In this document: positions 33,449 through 41,647 of the stretch, one piece after another
How positions within the stretch are numbered: position 1 is the stretch's first letter
Layout: each line of letters starts with the position of its first letter
Assembly (NCBI RefSeq): GCF_900109925.1
Contig: NZ_FOBW01000009.1
Coordinates: forward strand, 62,001-126,000
Direction of reading: 5' to 3'
DNA: 64,000 bases
Source of the DNA: Mesobacillus persicus
GTDB lineage: Bacteria > Bacillota > Bacilli > Bacillales > Cytobacillaceae
Position numbers and translations under genes: made by a program
The notes under the pieces: generated by a model
Database searches by the model: none
What the model was told of the DNA's origin: nothing
Seen by the model: only the letters and a program-made list of their open reading frames with translations

Positions 33449-34217
33449 GGTTTTTAATGAAGGAACACCTGATGAAAAAGTCGCCATTAACCATATAAAT
33501 CTCCATATGGCCCCCGGTGATTTTGTTACTGTGATTGGGAGTAATGGTGCTGGGAAATCAACGGTGATGAGTGTGATCTCCGGTAAGTTATCTCCTGATT
33601 TAGGAAGTGTTAACATTGATGGTAAGAATCTGACTGAAATGTCAGAGCATAAACGCTCTTCCTTTATAGGAAGAGTATTTCAAGACCCTATGGCTGGAAC
33701 GGCCCCTTCAATGACGATTGAAGAAAATTTAGCCATTGCCTATTCTCGAGTAAAGAATAGAGGATTTGGATTAGGTGTAAATCGGAAACGAAGAGATTTC
33801 TTTAAGGAAAAACTGGAGAGTCTTCATCTTGGCCTTGAGAATCGTTTACAAGCGAAGGTTGGTCTCCTTTCTGGTGGTGAAAGGCAGGCACTATCTCTCT
33901 TGATGGCAACCTTTACTGAACCGAAAATCCTGCTTCTTGATGAGCATACAGCAGCACTGGATCCGTCAAGAGCAGAACTTGTTACCCAACTGACAAAGGA
34001 AATTGTTAGTCAGTACGGTTTAACGACACTTATGGTTACCCATAATATGCAGCAGGCATTAGAATTAGGGAATAGACTTATCATGATGGATAAGGGACAA
34101 ATCATCTTTGAAGCTGACCAAGAAGCCAAACAGGAGTTAACGGTCGAAAAGCTTTTAAATGAGTTCCAAAGAATTCGCGGCGAAAAGATGAACAATGACC
34201 GGGCAGTTTTGATTTAA
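33423..34217 (+). CDS. ABC transporter ATP-binding protein (TrpZ-like)
   Basis: The 264-residue ATPase has Walker A GSNGAGKST (about 38-46), signature LSGGERQALSLLM and Walker B KILLLDEHTAALDP, with His in DEH rather than the common DEP; this occurs in the family. Start TTG 33423 follows GGAAGGGGG. It overlaps the permease gene, so translation is coupled and the three genes form one uptake system. A perfect terminator follows. Confidence 0.88.
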   Translation: MLQLNQIYKVFNEGTPDEKVAINHINLHMAPGDFVTVIGSNGAGKSTVMSVISGKLSPDLGSVNIDGKNLTEMSEHKRSSFIGRVFQDPMAGTAPSMTIEENLAIAYSRVKNRGFGLGVNRKRRDFFKEKLESLHLGLENRLQAKVGLLSGGERQALSLLMATFTEPKILLLDEHTAALDPSRAELVTQLTKEIVSQYGLTTLMVTHNMQQALELGNRLIMMDKGQIIFEADQEAKQELTVEKLLNEFQRIRGEKMNNDRAVLI

Positions 34218-34253
34218 CAAAGTACATGGGGTGCCCATGTACTTTTGTTTTGC
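34217..34253 (+). terminator. Terminator after the TrpX-like ABC operon
   Basis: CAAAGTACATGGG pairs with CCCATGTACTTTTG around a three-base loop. Confidence 0.85.
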
Positions 34254-34356
34254 CTATTTATGGTGTTAAGTTAGATCCTTGCAAATTTTTAATATATAAA
34301 ACTTGTAATTCTTTGTATAATAGATAATGGATTTTTTTTAGGAAGGTGGGATCTAG

Positions 34357-35085
34357 TTGGAAAATGTAATGTCTATTAATCAAGGGAGCGAGTTTAAGAA
34401 AGGGCTTCATGCCGGAATAAGCATTGCAATTGGTTATGTTCCTGTTGCGCTAACATTTGGATTACTGGCAAAAACCACGGGGTTGAGTATCGGTGAGACT
34501 GTAATGATGAGCATGATTGTGTTTGCTGGGGCTTCTCAGTATATGTCATTAAGTCTAATTGCGTTAGGGACCGGAATCGTTGAAATTATCCTCACCACCT
34601 TTATTGTAAACATTCGTCATTTCCTAATGGCTGCTTCTTTAAATGAAAAGGTGGAATTCGATCGGGTGATTAATCGGATTGTCTACTCTTTTGGGATTAC
34701 AGATGAAACTTTTTCAGTAGCTGCTACTCAACCTGGGAAGCTCTCTACTGGTTATATGTTTGGATTGAACTTGATTGCCTACGCTAGCTGGGTGATGGGC
34801 TCGGGAATTGGCTTTGCAATAGGAGCTGGTCTCCCTGCAACATTGCAACAAAGTATGTCAATTGCTCTCTATGCAATGTTTATTGGTTTGTTAGTTCCTT
34901 CAATGAAACAGGGGGTTAAAGTTATCTTCCTTGCTGCGTTAGCAGCTTGCTTTAATTCAGTTTTTACAATGACAGAATGGTTATCGACTGGATGGGCCAT
35001 AGTGGCAGCGACGCTTCTATCAGCTGTATTGGTGGAGTTGATTGAAATAATGAAGAAGAAAGGGAAGGTGTCCGGTGTTGAGTAA
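34357..35085 (+). CDS. azlC: AzlC, branched-chain amino acid exporter large subunit
   Basis: The 242-residue membrane protein has the AzlC hallmarks: GLHAGISIAIGYVPVALTFGLLA near the N-terminus, VFAGASQYMSLSLIALG, and NIRHFLMAAS. AzlC with AzlD exports branched-chain amino acid and their analogues. A TTG start at 34357 follows AGGAAGGTGG. AzlD overlaps its end. In B. subtilis azlCD lie elsewhere, so this is part of an inserted transport block. Confidence 0.92.
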   Translation: MENVMSINQGSEFKKGLHAGISIAIGYVPVALTFGLLAKTTGLSIGETVMMSMIVFAGASQYMSLSLIALGTGIVEIILTTFIVNIRHFLMAASLNEKVEFDRVINRIVYSFGITDETFSVAATQPGKLSTGYMFGLNLIAYASWVMGSGIGFAIGAGLPATLQQSMSIALYAMFIGLLVPSMKQGVKVIFLAALAACFNSVFTMTEWLSTGWAIVAATLLSAVLVELIEIMKKKGKVSGVE

Positions 35086-35383
35086 GGAGATTGTGATTAT
35101 GATTATAGGCATGGGGATTGTCACCTTTATTCCTAGGATGTTGCCCTTTATCATGTTTAGAGGGAAAGAACTTCCACCGTTCCTCCAAGGAGTACTTAAA
35201 AACGTGCCCTACGCTACCCTAGGAGCTTTGATATTCCCAGCTGTGTTATACATACAAGAGGATATTTGGTACGGAGTTATTGGGGCATTAGCAGCGTTTG
35301 TCGTCGCTTTTCTAGGGGCAAATGTCATAGTCGTCGTTATGGGTTCAATTGCCGTCTTAAGTGCATATTCATTATTTTTTTAA
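35075..35383 (+). CDS. azlD: AzlD, branched-chain amino acid exporter small subunit
   Basis: The 102-residue protein has about four helices and the AzlD motif FIPRMLPFIMFRGKELPPFLQGVLKNVPYATLGALIFP. Start is GTG 35075 or TTG 35078, both downstream of GGAAGGTG and inside azlC, so translation is coupled. A terminator follows. Confidence 0.9.
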   Translation: MLSKEIVIMIIGMGIVTFIPRMLPFIMFRGKELPPFLQGVLKNVPYATLGALIFPAVLYIQEDIWYGVIGALAAFVVAFLGANVIVVVMGSIAVLSAYSLFF

Positions 35384-35385
35384 TC

Positions 35386-35418
35386 GCAGGCTTCCTAATA
35401 AGGGACCTGTTTTTTTAA
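35386..35418 (+). terminator. Terminator after azlCD
   Basis: CAGG..TTCC pairs with GGGA..CCTG across a TAATAA loop, then seven T. Confidence 0.7.
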
Positions 35419-35452
35419 TCCCTATAATTATAGAAAATAAAAAATAGAAATG

Positions 35453-35480
35453 TTGACAAGCAAGAAGAATACAGTATAAT
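35453..35480 (+). promoter_or_regulatory. Strong SigA promoter for the SsuABC-like operon
   Basis: Consensus TTGACA (35453-35458) and TATAAT (35475-35480), 16-base spacer; 56 bases before the first ATG. Confidence 0.75.
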
Positions 35481-35536
35481 TGAGAGTATATTTCCGAGTA
35501 ATCTAATATGATTTATAAGGATAGGATGGATTCGAT

Positions 35537-36325
35537 ATGTTTATAGAAATTAATGATATCCAAAAACAATTTTTAGATAAAGATAACAAAGCCATTAATG
35601 TCTTAACTAATATTGACTTAAAAGTTGAAAAAGGAGAATTTGTTTCAATCCTAGGTCCTTCAGGTTGTGGGAAATCAACGTTACTCTCCATTGTAGCAGG
35701 TCTTACAAAGGCAACTAGTGGAGAAATCATTGTTAACCAATCAAAGGTAACCAAACCTGGAAAAGACAGAGGCATGGTTTTTCAACAGGCAGCTTTATTT
35801 CCATGGCTGAATGTATTGGAGAATGTTACTTTTCCCCTAAAAAAAGAGATGTCCAAAAAAGAAGCAGAAAATCAAGCGAAAAAGTACTTACAGATGGTGC
35901 AACTAAGCAATTATTTACATCATTATCCGCATGAGCTCTCAGGTGGAATGCAACAGCGTGTTGCCATAGCAAGGGCACTGGCAATGAACCCAGATACATT
36001 GTTGATGGATGAACCCTTTGGGGCACTCGATGAACAAACACGGTCACGACTCCATGGCCAGCTTGAGACAATTTGGACTGAAACTAAGAAAACCATCTTG
36101 TTTGTTACCCATAGTATCTCAGAATCCATTAAACTATCGGATCGGATTATCGTCATGGGTACCAAACCAGGTACGATTCTTCAGGATATTAAGGTCGATC
36201 TTCCTCGCCCAAGGGAGCAGTACAAAAAGGAAATGCTCGAAATTGAAGAGCACATCATGGGCTATTTGAAGAAAGAAATCGATAAAGTTGTAAGCGAGGA
36301 ATTGGCTAATGCATCCAACACTTAA
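35537..36325 (+). CDS. SsuB/TauB-like ABC transporter ATPase
   Basis: The 262-residue ATPase has Walker A GPSGCGKST (40-48), signature LSGGMQQRVAIARAL and Walker B TLLMDEPFGALDEQTR. This is the nitrate/sulfonate/taurine branch. It is first in an ATPase-permease-binding protein operon and overlaps the permease gene by 17 bases. Likely substrates are sulfonates or similar sulfur/nitrogen compounds, inferred from family only. Confidence 0.88.
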   Translation: MFIEINDIQKQFLDKDNKAINVLTNIDLKVEKGEFVSILGPSGCGKSTLLSIVAGLTKATSGEIIVNQSKVTKPGKDRGMVFQQAALFPWLNVLENVTFPLKKEMSKKEAENQAKKYLQMVQLSNYLHHYPHELSGGMQQRVAIARALAMNPDTLLMDEPFGALDEQTRSRLHGQLETIWTETKKTILFVTHSISESIKLSDRIIVMGTKPGTILQDIKVDLPRPREQYKKEMLEIEEHIMGYLKKEIDKVVSEELANASNT

Positions 36326-37064
36326 AAGAATTATATTTTTCACTTCAATTATCGCCTTTTGGGAAATTGGTTCACGGCTAGAACTTTGGATGCCGATTAT
36401 ACTTCCTTCACCAACGATGGTTCTGAATGCTTTAGTAACAGGATTTGAAGACAAAACATTGATTTATGATTTAGTAGCCAGTTTTAAAAGGCTTGCAATA
36501 GGTCTCGCTTTATCTTTGTTGATTGGGTCCGCTTTAGGTGTTCTATTAGCAAAATCGAAAAGTGCTGATGAGACGATTGGAACGGTTATTCTTGCATTGC
36601 AGGCTGTACCGAGCATTGTTTGGCTCCCGCTTGCTATTATGTGGTTCGGAATGAATGAAACATCGGTTATCTTCGTGGTCGTTTTAGGGGGAACCTTTGT
36701 GATGACGCTCAATATGCGCTCAGGAATAAAGAATGTTCATCCTCTTTATATTAAAGCAGCACAGACAATGGGCTCCAAAGGTTGGGATTTATTTGTTCGT
36801 GTCATTTTCCCAGCGTCAATTCCCCACGTTGTGACGGGGGCAAGACTCGCTTGGGCTTTCTGTTGGCGGGCGTTAATGGCCGGGGAATTATTGAGCACCG
36901 GTCCAGGACTTGGTTATACTCTTCGGTTTGCTTCTGACTTTGGAGATATGGCCCTTGTTATTGGTGTCATGATTATCATTGGGGTCATCGGTTATATTGT
37001 TGATCAGCTTATCTTCCAGCGAGTAGAAAAGACCGTATTGAAACGCTGGGGATTAGAATCTTAA
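36309..37064 (+). CDS. SsuC/TauC-like ABC transporter permease
   Basis: The 251-residue permease has about six helices and the EAA-like loop IKAAQTMGSKGWDLFVRVIFPASIPHVVTGARLAWAFCWRALMAGELL, typical of BPD_transp_1 permeases for sulfonate or nitrate. Start overlaps the ATPase gene. The binding-protein gene follows after 27 bases. Confidence 0.88.
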   Translation: MHPTLKRIIFFTSIIAFWEIGSRLELWMPIILPSPTMVLNALVTGFEDKTLIYDLVASFKRLAIGLALSLLIGSALGVLLAKSKSADETIGTVILALQAVPSIVWLPLAIMWFGMNETSVIFVVVLGGTFVMTLNMRSGIKNVHPLYIKAAQTMGSKGWDLFVRVIFPASIPHVVTGARLAWAFCWRALMAGELLSTGPGLGYTLRFASDFGDMALVIGVMIIIGVIGYIVDQLIFQRVEKTVLKRWGLES

Positions 37065-37091
37065 ATTTTTCTTAAAAGGGAGAGAAAAAAC

Positions 37092-38111
37092 ATGAAAAAA
37101 GGATTATTAAGCTTCGCTTTCCTGATATTATTCGCCGGATTACTTGCTGGATGTGGAGCCGCAAACGATGAAAGTGCAACTGGTAACAAAGAAAAGATTG
37201 TAATAGGTTATTTTCCTAATATCAACCATGTTCCGGCAATGGTAGCGAAAGATCAAGCGCTATACGAAGAACAACTTGGTGATGGAACAACAGTTGAATA
37301 TCGTACATTTGCGGATGGCGGGGCCTTTATGACAGCTTTGAAGACAGGTGACGTTGATGCGGGCTTAGTTGGTCCAGGACCGGCTATGAATAACTACACA
37401 ACTGGAGCGGATGTTAAAATTATTGCTGGTGCATCTACTGGTGGAACGGTTGTTTTGGCTAGAGAAGGTGTTGAAATTAACTCGCCAGAGGATTTTGCTG
37501 GGAAAGTGTTTGCTACACCAGCAGTTGGCTGCACACATGATGTTCAATATGAAACCTACCTTCAAGAAAGTGGTATTACTTCTGAGCGAATCGGGGGTAC
37601 GATGAAGCACTTGCCAGGAAATCCAGCTACCTATTCTGCGTTGTTACAATCAGGTAAAATCGATATCGCTGTAGCACCAGAGCCTTGGGCGGCTGTTATT
37701 GAATATGAAACAGGTGCAGAAGTCGTCATTCCTTGGAACGAGGTTAGCTTTGGTGAAACTTTACCGGCTTCCGTAATGGTTACTTCTGGGAAGCTAGCAA
37801 GCGAAAATCCTGAATTGGTTCAAAAAATCATTGATGCTCATAAAGAGGCTGTACAATTCATAGAAGACAATCCAGAGGAAGCAAAAGCAATCACGCTTAA
37901 AGATATTGAAGAGACGACAGGTCAGGGGCTAGAAAAGAAAGTAGTCGATCTTGCTTGGGAGCGAATTGGCTTTACTTATGAAGTCGACCAAGATGCCGTT
38001 CAAGCCTTCGCAGATTCGTCCTACGCGTTAAAGTTTTTAAAAGAACAGCCAGACTTCACTAACTTAATTGATAAGCAATTTATTAATAGCCAAAAGACAG
38101 CAAGTAAGTAA
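37092..38111 (+). CDS. SsuA/NrtA-like substrate-binding lipoprotein
   Basis: The 339-residue lipoprotein (lipobox LLAGC, Cys21) has IVIGYFPNINHVPAMVAKDQALY, GLVGPGPAMNNYTTGADVKIIAGAS and IAVAPEPWAAVIE, the NMT1/SsuA-like fold. It completes an operon whose order is ATPase-permease-binding protein. The ligand is not evident. An odd feature is a Cys in VGCTHDVQYETYLQ within the predicted ligand lobe. Confidence 0.86.
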   Translation: MKKGLLSFAFLILFAGLLAGCGAANDESATGNKEKIVIGYFPNINHVPAMVAKDQALYEEQLGDGTTVEYRTFADGGAFMTALKTGDVDAGLVGPGPAMNNYTTGADVKIIAGASTGGTVVLAREGVEINSPEDFAGKVFATPAVGCTHDVQYETYLQESGITSERIGGTMKHLPGNPATYSALLQSGKIDIAVAPEPWAAVIEYETGAEVVIPWNEVSFGETLPASVMVTSGKLASENPELVQKIIDAHKEAVQFIEDNPEEAKAITLKDIEETTGQGLEKKVVDLAWERIGFTYEVDQDAVQAFADSSYALKFLKEQPDFTNLIDKQFINSQKTASK

Positions 38112-38130
38112 TGAATTGGTAATAGTTGAA

Positions 38131-38167
38131 AAGGCATCTAGAATTTATTCTAGGTGTCTCTTTTTTG
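38131..38167 (+). terminator. Terminator after the SsuABC-like operon
   Basis: AGGCATCTAGAAT pairs with ATTCTAGGTGTCT (one G-T pair), followed by TCTTTTTTG. The rest of the 38168-38412 gap holds one small hairpin (AAACTCC..GGAGTTT near 38290-38312) and no gene. Confidence 0.8.
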
Positions 38168-38412
38168 TACATGAGTATGGTCATTGAAGAGATCCTCTCA
38201 CCCTATAAGGGTTAAGTTTTGCATGCTAAATACGAATCTTACAAGAGTGTACATCTATGATACCTTTCAATACTAAAACCTGATGTAATCAAAACTCCTT
38301 CAAAAACGGAGTTTATAGGTTGTGTTAATATTAACTAACAAAAGCTTGTTCTATTTTATCCCTAAAAGACTAAACTAGTTATGTAGAGGTTGTACGAAAA
38401 GGAGGGATGACT

Positions 38413-39699
38413 GTGGCAAGAAAAATGGGCTTTTTTGCAATACTTGCCTACGTTTTATTTGGATTTCTTGTATATTGGTATTTATTTTATATAGCTGATT
38501 CGACCCTGCCGTTTGAATTTCAAGGTTCGAGTGCAGATCCGGCTACCTTCTTAAATAGTAGGGAACTCATGTTAAGTGAAGAATATTCACAAATCCGGAA
38601 TTTATTGTTCTTCCTAGCAACTCCGTTAGAGTGGCTAATTTATTTCTTGATTTTACTTACCGGTTTGTCTAAAGCTTTTAAAAACTGGTCCGATGAAACG
38701 ACTAAAAATAAATATGGTCGGGTTGGCATTTATGTTTTCTGGCTATCATTATTTGCCTATATGGCTACCTTTCCGCTTAGCTATATAAGCTATCATTTAT
38801 CGAAAACATATAATATCTCAACGCAGACCTTTGCTTCCTGGATGAAAGATGAACTAATTGATTTTTGGGTTAACTTTGGAATGATGGTTGTAATTGTTGG
38901 TGTTCTGTACTGGCTAATCAATAGGAGTAGGAGATTCTGGTGGCTTTTCGCCTGGATGCTTTCCATACCTTTTACCTTGTTTATCATGTTCGTACAACCT
39001 GTTGTCATTGACCCTTTGTATAATGACTTTTATCCACTAAAGAATAAGGAATTGGAAGCAAAAATATTAGATCTTGCTGCTCAAGCAGAAATCCCTGCTG
39101 AGCATGTGTTTGAAGTTGATATGGCTGAAAAAACCAATGCATTGAATGCTTATGTTACAGGAATTGGCTCTAATTCTAGAATTGTTTTGTGGGATACAAC
39201 CCTTAACAGGTTGAATGATAATCAAATCTTATTCATTATGGCTCACGAAATGGCACATTACGTGGAAAAGCATTTATATATCGGGATAGCAGGTTACTTG
39301 CTGTTATCGCTTATAGGATTGTATTTAATCCATAAAATAATGAACTGGGCAATTAGCCGCTGGGGAAAAGAGTTCAAGGTCAGTGGTATGGGTGATATTC
39401 GCTCCCTGCCATTGTTTTTCATATTATTATCAATGTTAGCCTTTGCCGCAAGTCCATTTTCTAATTTTGTTTCTAGATACCAAGAAGCAAGAGCAGACAG
39501 CTATGCGATTGAGATGACTGATAATCCGGAGGCAGCCATTACGGCTTTTCAGGAGTTAACAAAAGCTGGATTAAGTCAGGTAAATCCTCCTTTGCTTGTG
39601 AAACTATTCAGGTATGGTCACCCAACAATGCTCGAGAGAATTTCGCGGATTGAGGACTATGAAATACAAAAGCGAAATGAAGAAGGGATGAGCCCTTAG
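38413..39699 (+). CDS. yhfN: YhfN, M48-family (Ste24/CAAX protease-like) membrane metallopeptidase
   Basis: The 428-residue protein has about seven membrane helices and a zinc site HEMAH (H278, E279, H282) with the third-ligand region FVSRYQEARADSYAIEM. The N-terminal half matches Ste24-type proteases (VQPVVIDPLYNDFYPLKNKELE). GGAGGG lies six bases before GTG 38413; the ATG at 38407 abuts the ribosome site and is unlikely. In B. subtilis aprE follows yhfN; here an IDEAL protein and comK do. Confidence 0.92.
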   Translation: MARKMGFFAILAYVLFGFLVYWYLFYIADSTLPFEFQGSSADPATFLNSRELMLSEEYSQIRNLLFFLATPLEWLIYFLILLTGLSKAFKNWSDETTKNKYGRVGIYVFWLSLFAYMATFPLSYISYHLSKTYNISTQTFASWMKDELIDFWVNFGMMVVIVGVLYWLINRSRRFWWLFAWMLSIPFTLFIMFVQPVVIDPLYNDFYPLKNKELEAKILDLAAQAEIPAEHVFEVDMAEKTNALNAYVTGIGSNSRIVLWDTTLNRLNDNQILFIMAHEMAHYVEKHLYIGIAGYLLLSLIGLYLIHKIMNWAISRWGKEFKVSGMGDIRSLPLFFILLSMLAFAASPFSNFVSRYQEARADSYAIEMTDNPEAAITAFQELTKAGLSQVNPPLLVKLFRYGHPTMLERISRIEDYEIQKRNEEGMSP

Positions 39700-39716
39700 T
39701 AAGGGATTTGCCTTTA

Positions 39717-39900
39717 CTAAAGTCTGTTTTATCATAAGATAGTTGTTAAAATCCTAAAGTCGATTTTAACGAGAAAAGTGGTTTGGTGCGATTTCATTAA
39801 GTTCTCAAGCTTTTCTTTCAAAGAATAAAGCTGTTCAATGAAAGAAGTTCCGTTTAGGCTTCGAAAGTAACAAGCTTTGAGAAACGAGCTTTATAAAAGA
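39717..39900 (+). repeat. Dispersed 'AAGCTGTTTTCG' element, copy B
   Basis: It opens AAAGTCTGTTTTATCATAAG and contains ATCCTAAAGTCGATTTTAACG, matching copy A at 16177-16344 over about 50 bases. The end CGAGCTTTATAAAAGA resembles the inner right part of copy A. It fills the yhfN-yhzC gap and has no coding frame. Confidence 0.55.
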
Positions 39901-39901
39901 A

Positions 39902-39934
39902 GAATCCCCCACAGGCGGTGGGGGATTTTTTCTG
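39902..39934. terminator. Terminator shared by yhfN and yhzC
   Basis: AATCCCCCAC pairs with GTGGGGGATT, followed by TTTTTTC on the plus strand. Confidence 0.82.
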
Positions 39935-39942
39935 TGTTAGAT

Positions 39943-40179
39943 TTAAGTTCCAAATTGTTTATCCAAAGCTTTTAATTCTTCGGTTAATGAAAAAAATAAA
40001 GTGCGATTGCGATCATCAATCGCTTTGTCGATTCTTATGAGTAACTTTTCTTTTTGGTTCTTGAGCTGAATTTCAGAAATGAGCATCTCAACATATAAAT
40101 CCTGTACAAATGATTCCTTTGCCTTTATGCGTTTCATTACACTGGCCTTCATGATTTCAGAATACGATTTCTCCTTCAC
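39943..40179 (-). CDS. yhzC: YhzC, IDEAL-domain protein
   Basis: The 78-residue helical protein ends with an IDEAL-like domain (LLIRIDKAIDDRNRTLFFSLTEELKAL), where IDKAIDDR stands for the IDEAL motif. The first GTG lies inside the AGAGGTGA ribosome site, so the next GTG, at 40179, is the start. Adjacent to comK as in B. subtilis. IDEAL domains occur in ClpC/MecA-related and other small regulators; role here unknown. Confidence 0.82.
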   Translation of the reverse strand: MKEKSYSEIMKASVMKRIKAKESFVQDLYVEMLISEIQLKNQKEKLLIRIDKAIDDRNRTLFFSLTEELKALDKQFGT

Positions 40180-40376
40180 TGATTTCACCTCTTTGACCTT
40201 TTTTTTATTATATGGATTTCTAAAGAGATAATCAACTAAATTGTTTAAATTTTTAGAAAATTTTATACCCGTAATTATGTATAAATTTAGAACTTTGTAA
40301 GTTTGCTATTTTATTAGAAAAAAACAATGATATGATTTATCTTGGGTAAACTGCCCAGAATAGGAGATGATATAGC

Positions 40377-40952
40377 ATGGTTATTGATGAGAAAGCACTT
40401 GTAGATGATTATGAAATTAATCCCTTCACAATGATTATTTTCCCGGTTGAAAAAGGAAATAAGATTTATTCGAAGATTGTTGAATATGAAAACGAATATT
40501 ACTCGAGTTTAAAGCCTACTGAATTAGTTAAGAGAGGATGTGAATATAATCTTTCAGACTATAATGCAAGCAAAAAGGTAACACGCAGACTAACTAGAGT
40601 CACACATAAAGCCCCCATCGCCATAGACCCCTCAAACTCGGTGTTTCTGCTACCTACCAAGTCGCCAAACAAGTCGAGCTGTATTTGGGTTTCCCATGAA
40701 CATGTCCTTGACCATAAGCGCAACGATGCTTTTAGTACTAAAGTTACTTTAAGAAATAAACAAACTTATATTCTCCCGCTCTCCTATATATCATTTGATA
40801 AGCAATTATTAAGAACAGCGGAACTTAGAACGAAAATACTCCAAAGAATGAGAGAGAATGAACGAAAAGCTGAATATATTATTTATGGTCGAAGGTTCTC
40901 AGAAGAAAGAATGCCTTCGATGGTCAGTGAAAGGTATCGATTTGATGGTTAA
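40377..40952 (+). CDS. comK: ComK, competence transcription factor
   Basis: The 191-residue protein is full length compared with about 192 in B. subtilis. It has YEINPFTMIIFPVE near the N-terminus, VTHKAPIAIDPSNSVFLLPTKSPNKSSCIWVSHEH in the core DNA-binding region and FSTKVTLRNKQTYILPLSY. Nothing suggests inactivation. ComK activates DNA-uptake genes and its own promoter through paired AAAAN5TTTT boxes; the 180-base upstream region is very A/T-rich but I see no clean box pair. A modest hairpin follows. Confidence 0.95.
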   Translation: MVIDEKALVDDYEINPFTMIIFPVEKGNKIYSKIVEYENEYYSSLKPTELVKRGCEYNLSDYNASKKVTRRLTRVTHKAPIAIDPSNSVFLLPTKSPNKSSCIWVSHEHVLDHKRNDAFSTKVTLRNKQTYILPLSYISFDKQLLRTAELRTKILQRMRENERKAEYIIYGRRFSEERMPSMVSERYRFDG

Positions 40953-40963
40953 ATTTTTTCCGA

Positions 40964-40990
40964 GGCCCTGAATATTCAGGGTCTTTCCAT
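40964..40990 (+). terminator. Hairpin after comK
   Basis: GCCCTGAATATTCAGGGTC is a self-complementary stem; the U-run is weak (TCTTTCC). Confidence 0.5.
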
Positions 40991-40995
40991 TTGTA

Positions 40996-41364
40996 CTAGT
41001 TCCGATTTAAATGTCTTTTGAATAAATAATAGGTCATTAACTCTTGAACCTTGTTCCTTATGCGGGGGTTGAAATAATTATGTTGTTCCTCATACCCTTT
41101 GTATAAAAATAAATACATAGTAAAGGCATCATCCTGCTTGAGTTTCTCCACCTTAAGATTATTTTGATTCATATAACGCTTCACCTCTGAAAACTCACGT
41201 TGAACCACCTTTATCGTTTCTTCAACAAGTTCTAGATAGGGTTTCTTCAGTTTAAGCAGGCTTTTTTCAATTACTTGCATATCACGCTCTAAAACAGTCA
41301 AAATCATAGGAAGGTAAATAGCTTGCTCGAGGATATCGCGATCCTTCTCGGGGATTCTAGTCAT
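40996..41364 (-). CDS. yhjD: YhjD-like protein, unknown
   Basis: The 122-residue protein begins MTRIPEKDRDILEQAIYLPMIL and is a mostly helical, charged protein with no membrane segment. It resembles my memory of YhjD of B. subtilis, and the comK-yhjD-yhjE order agrees. GGAG lies ten bases before ATG. It is convergent with comK. Function unknown. Confidence 0.7.
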   Translation of the reverse strand: MTRIPEKDRDILEQAIYLPMILTVLERDMQVIEKSLLKLKKPYLELVEETIKVVQREFSEVKRYMNQNNLKVEKLKQDDAFTMYLFLYKGYEEQHNYFNPRIRNKVQELMTYYLFKRHLNRN

Positions 41365-41498
41365 GATCTTATCGCTCCTTTTATACAGAACGTTTGTTCC
41401 TGTTTATATGTTACCCGATGGACAAGTATGTTTTCAAGTGGTTTTAGATTAGATTTTAGTATTTTAATCTTTTGCTTCACTTTTGGGTTTGTAAACGT

Positions 41499-41550
41499 GG
41501 CTGTTGAAAACCTCTCCTGTTCAATAGCACCAAAGTTTGCGAAAACAGCC
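41499..41550 (-). repeat. Short copy C of the 'AAGCTGTTTTCG' element
   Basis: On the minus strand GGCTGTTTTCGCAAACTTTGG begins the element and GGTTTTCAACAGCC ends it, so its ends are inverted repeats. It looks like an internally deleted copy. The rest of the 41365-41647 gap holds no gene. Confidence 0.45.
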
Positions 41551-41647
41551 TTAGCAAAAAAACTGAAGCAAATAAATTGAAATGGAAAGGTATGAGAATT
41601 ATTTTGGATATAATTGACTAATACCTATTGTGGAAGGATGAATCGAG

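Noticed and set aside
40190-40376. Paired ComK boxes upstream of comK
   Set aside because: The region is A/T-rich but no clean AAAAN5TTTT pair at helical spacing was found by eye.
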